DNA of 8,199 bases from Bacteroidales bacterium (GTDB lineage: Bacteria > Bacteroidota > Bacteroidia > Bacteroidales > UBA932): positions 1 through 8,199 of the forward strand of contig JAKSKA010000055.1 in NCBI GenBank assembly GCA_024401915.1. Direction: 5' to 3'. Position numbers and translations under genes: made by a program. How positions within the stretch are numbered: the first letter of the stretch is position 1; each line of letters begins with the position of its first letter. Positions 4,521-8,199 of this stretch are shown one piece after another. The notes under the pieces are model-generated. The model was not told the DNA's origin, searched no databases, and saw only the letters and a list, made by a program, of their open reading frames with translations.

Positions 4521-7367
4521 TTACCATTCTATTACCTGTTTATATTCATTTCCAAACTGGTCCCTGACCCTGACTTCGCCGCCTATGGAGCCCTCGGTGG
4601 GCGTAACGGCAAAGATGTTGGACTTCTCGGAAGGCTTGCAGTACTTGCGGTCACGCTTGTTGGTGAAGGCATCCCAGAGGTCCTTGTAATCGGGATCGGT
4701 GCCGCCGACATATTCCATATCGGCAACCTTGACTCCGTTCTCCCACCATTCCGGAGCGCTCCAGCCCTCGGAATGATTCCACACCAGGGCCCTGACGAGC
4801 TTGTCGCCACAGCGGCCGGGAGCATAGATCTTGATCTGGTAGGAGAGGTCGTGGCCGACGGACTTGTAGACCCACTCCATCTTCCCGCCCTTGACGGTAG
4901 CCACCATATAGCCCTGAGGGGTTCCGTCGGAGGCTATTGGACGGTTGAAACGGAGCGCGCCGGTACAGCGGCTCACCGAAATGCTTTCGATATTGGGAGC
5001 GCCGTGTCTGGTGCGCTTGCCCTCGTAATTGTAGTAGTAATTCTGGTGGTAGTGTCCCGACCAGGAATAGACGTGCATGAAACTGCTGATCAGCCCACGA
5101 TAATCCTCGTAATGCTGGAAATAGACCCCGTGAGAGCCGTTAGGCGAGGAGTTGGGGTTCTTGAACATATTGGCGTGGGCGCAGGTCATTATGGTCATAT
5201 CCTTCGGGACGGACCTGAGATCGTTCTCAAGCCAGGCCATAGTCCTGTCGTCGAGCCCGTAACGATACTTCGTTCCCGCCTTCTTCCTGTCGTAAAGTAT
5301 CGTGTTGACCACCACGAAGTGGATGCCCCCGATAGTGAAGGAATAGTGTTCGGGGCCGACATAGGTCTCGAAATAGAGCTGGCCGAGATGGCCGTCGAAC
5401 AGGGTCTGCTGGTCGTAGTCGTGGTTGCCTATCACGTTGAACACCGGGCAGTTTATCTGCGCCGCCTTGTCGAGATAGTCGTCGTAGGCATACATATAGT
5501 TATATACGAGGTCGCCGAGGTTGATCGAATACACGTCGCCCTTGCACGAAGCGCGGTAGGCCTCGATGTCCGGAGCCACGTCGCCGCCCCAGGTCTCCAT
5601 AGAATTGTCGCCGTATTTCAGCGGCCTGACCTGAGGGTCTCCGACCATCAGGAGAGTGTACTCGTCGCTGACCGTGGTCCTGGGTTCCAGGGTGAAATTG
5701 GCACACACGGCCTTCTCTCCCCTGCCTATCCGGCGGAAGAACTGGGGAAGGCTGCGGTAAACGGGAACCTGGTATGCCGCGGGGATGGAGATGTACACGA
5801 AACGCGCCTCATCCAGATCGGATTTCATCTCGTAGCTGCCGTCCGCCGCCGTTTCCACACACTGGCGGCCGTCCGTGACGACGACGCCCGCGATGGGCTT
5901 GCCGTCCGAAGCGAGGACACGTCCGTAAACGTTGACTCCGCCGGGAAGCGGCTCTACCGAAAGCGCGCAGTCATCATTGTAGCTGCCACCTGTCGTGACG
6001 TTGTTCGCACAGGCGCACATATTGCTGCGGCGTCCAGTCGCTGAGCTCACGTTGCCGCTGTTCGCGCATTCATAGACGTAGGACAGGACGTCCTCGCGCG
6101 TGTTCATAAAGCCCGCTATGCCGCCGGTATGGATTGCGTTGTCCGAATTCCCGTAGTTGTTGCCGCCCGACTCCGAACGCACCTTGCCGGTGTTGGTGCA
6201 GCAGCGTATGTATGTAGCGGTGTCGTAACGCTTCGTCACGTAACTCTGTCCGAGTATGCCGCCTGTCGCACTGCGCTCGCGCGGGCTCACGCCGTCGAAA
6301 ATCACTTCCCCCGCATTGGTGCAGCGGCGGAAATGGACGGGACGTCCGACGACTCCGGCAATGCCTCCCGTGAAGCAGGGACCCTCGTTGGAGGAATGCA
6401 CCTTCCCGTAATTGACGCAGTCGCCTATCACCAGGGCGGCGTGAGGCATACCCACGATGCCGCCGATATTGGAGGTCGCGACGCCGGATGAGCTGACAGT
6501 GCCGAAATTGTCGCAGCACATAATGTCGCTCTTGGTCTGTCCGACGATGCCTCCTACCTTGGCCACTCCGGCTGAGGAGTTGATGGAATTCAGTGAAGCG
6601 ACGGAACTGACGGTGCCCTTGTTGGTGCAGAGCTTGATAGTTGCGCCACCGCAGATGCCCACGATGCCGCCCACTGCGTCGATGGCAAAATCGCCGTACT
6701 GCACCACCTCCCCTTCGTTGGAACACCACACGATGGTGGCTCCCGCGAGGATCTTTCCGGGACAGCCACCCACGACGCCGCCTGCAGCGCAGACTATCTC
6801 CTTGGTCGAGGCGCTGTCACCGCCGGCGCTCTCGGACTCGATGCGGCCGAAATTGCGGCACCTGAGCACGCCGAAGCGGTTGATTCCGACAATGCCGCCT
6901 ATATAGAGATGGCTCTGGGCATAGCTGCACTTGTGCTGGACCGTGCCGTAATTGTCGCAGTCGGACACGATGCCGTTGTTGAGGTCGGCGATGAAACCGG
7001 CGGAAAAAGTGCCGGCCTTGCTTGTGACCTTCATCGAGCAGCTCTTGTCTATCACGATGCCGGACACCTTCGCCTCGGGGAGTATCTCCGCGATGAGGCC
7101 GCCCTGGGCCTTCCAGCCCTTGATGCTGTGGCCACAGCCGTCCAGCACCCCTGCGAATGACTTGATCTGGGGCAGCTTCTTCACCTTGGAAAGGTCGATG
7201 TCCGCACTGAAGCGGAAAGTGGAATCCGCCGACATCCAGGGCGAGAGGTCGCCACACTCGTTATATGCCTTGATAAAGGCCTCCAGGTCCTTGGCACTGC
7301 CGATGTCACCGGCCTTCAGGGCCGTGACGGACAGGAGAAGCAATATCAGCGCGAAAGTTCTTTTCAT
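4521..7367 (-). CDS. Exported GLUG-like solenoid / calcineurin-like phosphoesterase fusion
   Basis: This is a 948-residue protein. It has a Sec signal peptide (hydrophobic core about 5-16, likely cleavage after Ala19, no lipobox Cys). A lead-in segment (21-85) with F-x-G-x-L-D-G-x-G-H follows. A solenoid spans about 130-445, with eight G-G-(I/V)-x-G turns (near 157, 196, 233, 272, 302, 334, 369, 415) alternating with nine C-x-N-x-G units. A carboxypeptidase-regulatory-like or MetallophosN-type beta domain spans about 476-560. The catalytic domain (570-780) carries G-D-P-Q (576-579), G-D-L-V-Y-N (618-623), G-N-H-D (647-650), His731 and G-H-Y-H (771-774). A MetallophosC-like domain runs to the end. 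Most expected metal ligands are present, so it is probably an active phosphoesterase of unknown substrate in the periplasm or outside the cell. Gln replaces the usual His of the D-x-H motif, which from memory also occurs in CPPED1-like relatives. The ATG is one base after the preceding TAA and is followed at once by the signal peptide, which supports this start. Confidence 0.93.
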   Translation of the reverse strand: MKRTFALILLLLSVTALKAGDIGSAKDLEAFIKAYNECGDLSPWMSADSTFRFSADIDLSKVKKLPQIKSFAGVLDGCGHSIKGWKAQGGLIAEILPEAKVSGIVIDKSCSMKVTSKAGTFSAGFIADLNNGIVSDCDNYGTVQHKCSYAQSHLYIGGIVGINRFGVLRCRNFGRIESESAGGDSASTKEIVCAAGGVVGGCPGKILAGATIVWCSNEGEVVQYGDFAIDAVGGIVGICGGATIKLCTNKGTVSSVASLNSINSSAGVAKVGGIVGQTKSDIMCCDNFGTVSSSGVATSNIGGIVGMPHAALVIGDCVNYGKVHSSNEGPCFTGGIAGVVGRPVHFRRCTNAGEVIFDGVSPRERSATGGILGQSYVTKRYDTATYIRCCTNTGKVRSESGGNNYGNSDNAIHTGGIAGFMNTREDVLSYVYECANSGNVSSATGRRSNMCACANNVTTGGSYNDDCALSVEPLPGGVNVYGRVLASDGKPIAGVVVTDGRQCVETAADGSYEMKSDLDEARFVYISIPAAYQVPVYRSLPQFFRRIGRGEKAVCANFTLEPRTTVSDEYTLLMVGDPQVRPLKYGDNSMETWGGDVAPDIEAYRASCKGDVYSINLGDLVYNYMYAYDDYLDKAAQINCPVFNVIGNHDYDQQTLFDGHLGQLYFETYVGPEHYSFTIGGIHFVVVNTILYDRKKAGTKYRYGLDDRTMAWLENDLRSVPKDMTIMTCAHANMFKNPNSSPNGSHGVYFQHYEDYRGLISSFMHVYSWSGHYHQNYYYNYEGKRTRHGAPNIESISVSRCTGALRFNRPIASDGTPQGYMVATVKGGKMEWVYKSVGHDLSYQIKIYAPGRCGDKLVRALVWNHSEGWSAPEWWENGVKVADMEYVGGTDPDYKDLWDAFTNKRDRKYCKPSEKSNIFAVTPTEGSIGGEVRVRDQFGNEYKQVIEW
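6033..6980 (-). repeat. Coding GLUG-like solenoid repeats in the phosphoesterase
   Basis: This segment encodes about residues 130-445 of the phosphoesterase. The repeat unit is roughly 30-45 residues, made of a G-G-(I/V/L)-(V/A/L)-G turn and a C-x-N-x-G-x-(V/I) turn. On the plus strand it shows as recurrent atgccgcc-type words. The unit matches what is known as the GLUG motif of bacterial surface proteins, which is usually modelled as a right-handed beta-solenoid. Nearly every C-x-N-x-G turn has a Cys in the same place, so an internal cysteine ladder is likely. The repeats are diverged at the DNA level, so recent slippage is unlikely. Confidence 0.85.
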
Positions 7368-7368
7368 T

Positions 7369-8199
7369 TTACCAGGTTATAGTTGATGTGTATGTGTTGC
7401 CGAAACGGTCCTCGACGGACACCGTGCCGCTGTTCTTCCCGGCAGGGTTCTTCGTCTGGACGGAAGCGGTGAAGATGGTCGCGCAGTTGCTCTTGCTCGG
7501 ACCGTAATCCGCGCCGGCCAGCGTCGAGTTGGTCTGCTTGTACCAATCGCTTATCTCATAGGCGGAGATGTCATAATAGACGTAGTTGCTGGAACTGTAC
7601 CTCTTCATCTTCTGACGTACTCCATTGTAGGTGAAGTACGGAGACTGCCACTTCTCGTCCCACATAAAGATATTGGCATAGATGAGGCCGTCCCCCTTCG
7701 CATAGGTATCCGGGGCATAAAGATGCATCTGGTAGCTTTCGTCAAGGACGCTCCCGTCGGACTTCATCTTCGCGACTCCGTCCACGATATCCCAGTCCCT
7801 GTGCTCGTAGGAAGGCTTGGACTTTCCGACGAAAGAGCCGCTCTGGTACTTGATGGGATGGAATTTCCAGCTGACGGTGCCGTTGTCGTAGTTCATTACG
7901 ACAAAGCCCCTCGGAGTCCCGGCGTTGAGGTATTCGTTGGTCCACAGTTCTCCGGTCGCCCTCACCACGGTATGAGACTCGACGACCGCGTCATCGCCGG
8001 CATAGTTGTAGGTGGTGTGGGTATGACCGGCCCAGGCATAGACCTTGGCGTAATCTTTCACGAGGGCGTCCACGTCGCTGTAGTGGCTCGTGGTCTTGGC
8101 TCCGTCGACGACGATCGCATTGCGGCTCCTCATCTTGCCTCCCATCACCATAAACATCGGGGAGTGGGTGCAGATCATAAGGATACGGTCCTTGGGGAC
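7369..8199 (-). CDS. Calcineurin-like phosphoesterase, C-terminal part (5' end outside window)
   Basis: The reading frame is open to the right edge of the window, so only the last 276 residues are seen and the start is missing. Two late motifs of the calcineurin-like metallophosphoesterase fold are visible: the metal-binding His in an I-C-T-H-S-P context (visible residue 12) and G-H-T-H (58-61). The Asp/GD/GNHD motifs must lie outside the window. After G-H-T-H comes a region of about 200 residues that resembles the C-terminal domain called MetallophosC in Bacteroidota proteins. It ends with a D-R-F-G-N-x-Y segment and a terminal Trp. The next gene ends with a matching D-Q-F-G-N-x-Y segment and Trp, so the two are paralogs. 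The TAA stop is one base from the ATG of that gene, which implies co-transcription and probably translational coupling. By family it should hydrolyse a phosphoester in the periplasm or outside the cell. The substrate is unknown, and export cannot be checked without the N-terminus. Confidence 0.88.
   Translation of the reverse strand, partial: VPKDRILMICTHSPMFMVMGGKMRSRNAIVVDGAKTTSHYSDVDALVKDYAKVYAWAGHTHTTYNYAGDDAVVESHTVVRATGELWTNEYLNAGTPRGFVVMNYDNGTVSWKFHPIKYQSGSFVGKSKPSYEHRDWDIVDGVAKMKSDGSVLDESYQMHLYAPDTYAKGDGLIYANIFMWDEKWQSPYFTYNGVRQKMKRYSSSNYVYYDISAYEISDWYKQTNSTLAGADYGPSKSNCATIFTASVQTKNPAGKNSGTVSVEDRFGNTYTSTITW

Noticed and set aside
4773..6044. Long plus-strand open frame (423 codons) opposite the phosphoesterase
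   Set aside because: It lies wholly antisense to a gene with clear catalytic motifs; its His/Val/Asp-rich product has no recognisable domain and is a by-product of GC-rich codon bias on the other strand.
6070..6729. Minus-strand frame of 219 codons within the solenoid-coding region
   Set aside because: It is an Arg/His-rich out-of-frame reading of the GC-rich repeats inside the phosphoesterase gene, with no start context or homology.

Overview
All genes in this window lie on the minus strand, and the window is almost entirely coding. The likely source is a Bacteroidota (Bacteroidales-like) bacterium. This rests on fimbrillin-like lipoproteins with a cysteine at residue 19, GLUG-type solenoid repeats, calcineurin-like phosphoesterases with the flanking N- and C-terminal domains seen in this phylum, and mostly weak Shine-Dalgarno sites in short AT-rich spacers. 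The moderate to high GC of most of the window would suit Alistipes, Muribaculaceae or a relative, but genus cannot be fixed from the sequence.

Layout in transcription order, from right to left: (1) 8199-7369, the C-terminal 276 residues of a calcineurin-like phosphoesterase whose start lies outside the window; (2) 7367-4521, a 948-residue exported protein with a GLUG-like solenoid followed by a complete phosphoesterase; (3) 4499-4359, a 46-residue small protein; (4) 4339-1400, a 979-residue lipoprotein with a fimbrillin-like N-terminus and a long solenoid; (5) 1392-1234, a 52-residue small protein; (6) 1219-1, the first 406 residues of a lipoprotein paralogous to (4). The spacers are 1, 21, 19, 7 and 14 bases, so this is most simply one operon. 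No RNA gene, CRISPR array, insertion sequence, promoter or terminator could be supported, and no gene-free stretch exceeds 25 bases.

The most interesting structure is a repeated two-gene cassette: small protein, then lipoprotein, occurring twice in tandem. The two small proteins share little sequence but have the same skeleton: Tyr-x-x-Pro, a short Ile-containing patch at the same distance from that proline, and a C-terminal Glu-Glu-Trp before TAA. The lipoproteins share an N-terminal half, with one block about 80% identical, and appear to diverge after it. The preceding phosphoesterase carries the same kind of solenoid and lead-in segment, so the operon seems to combine one envelope/surface solenoid scaffold with an enzyme and with lipid anchors. 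I infer a cell-envelope or surface system handling a phosphorylated substrate or binding an external ligand; the substrate is not evident from the sequence.
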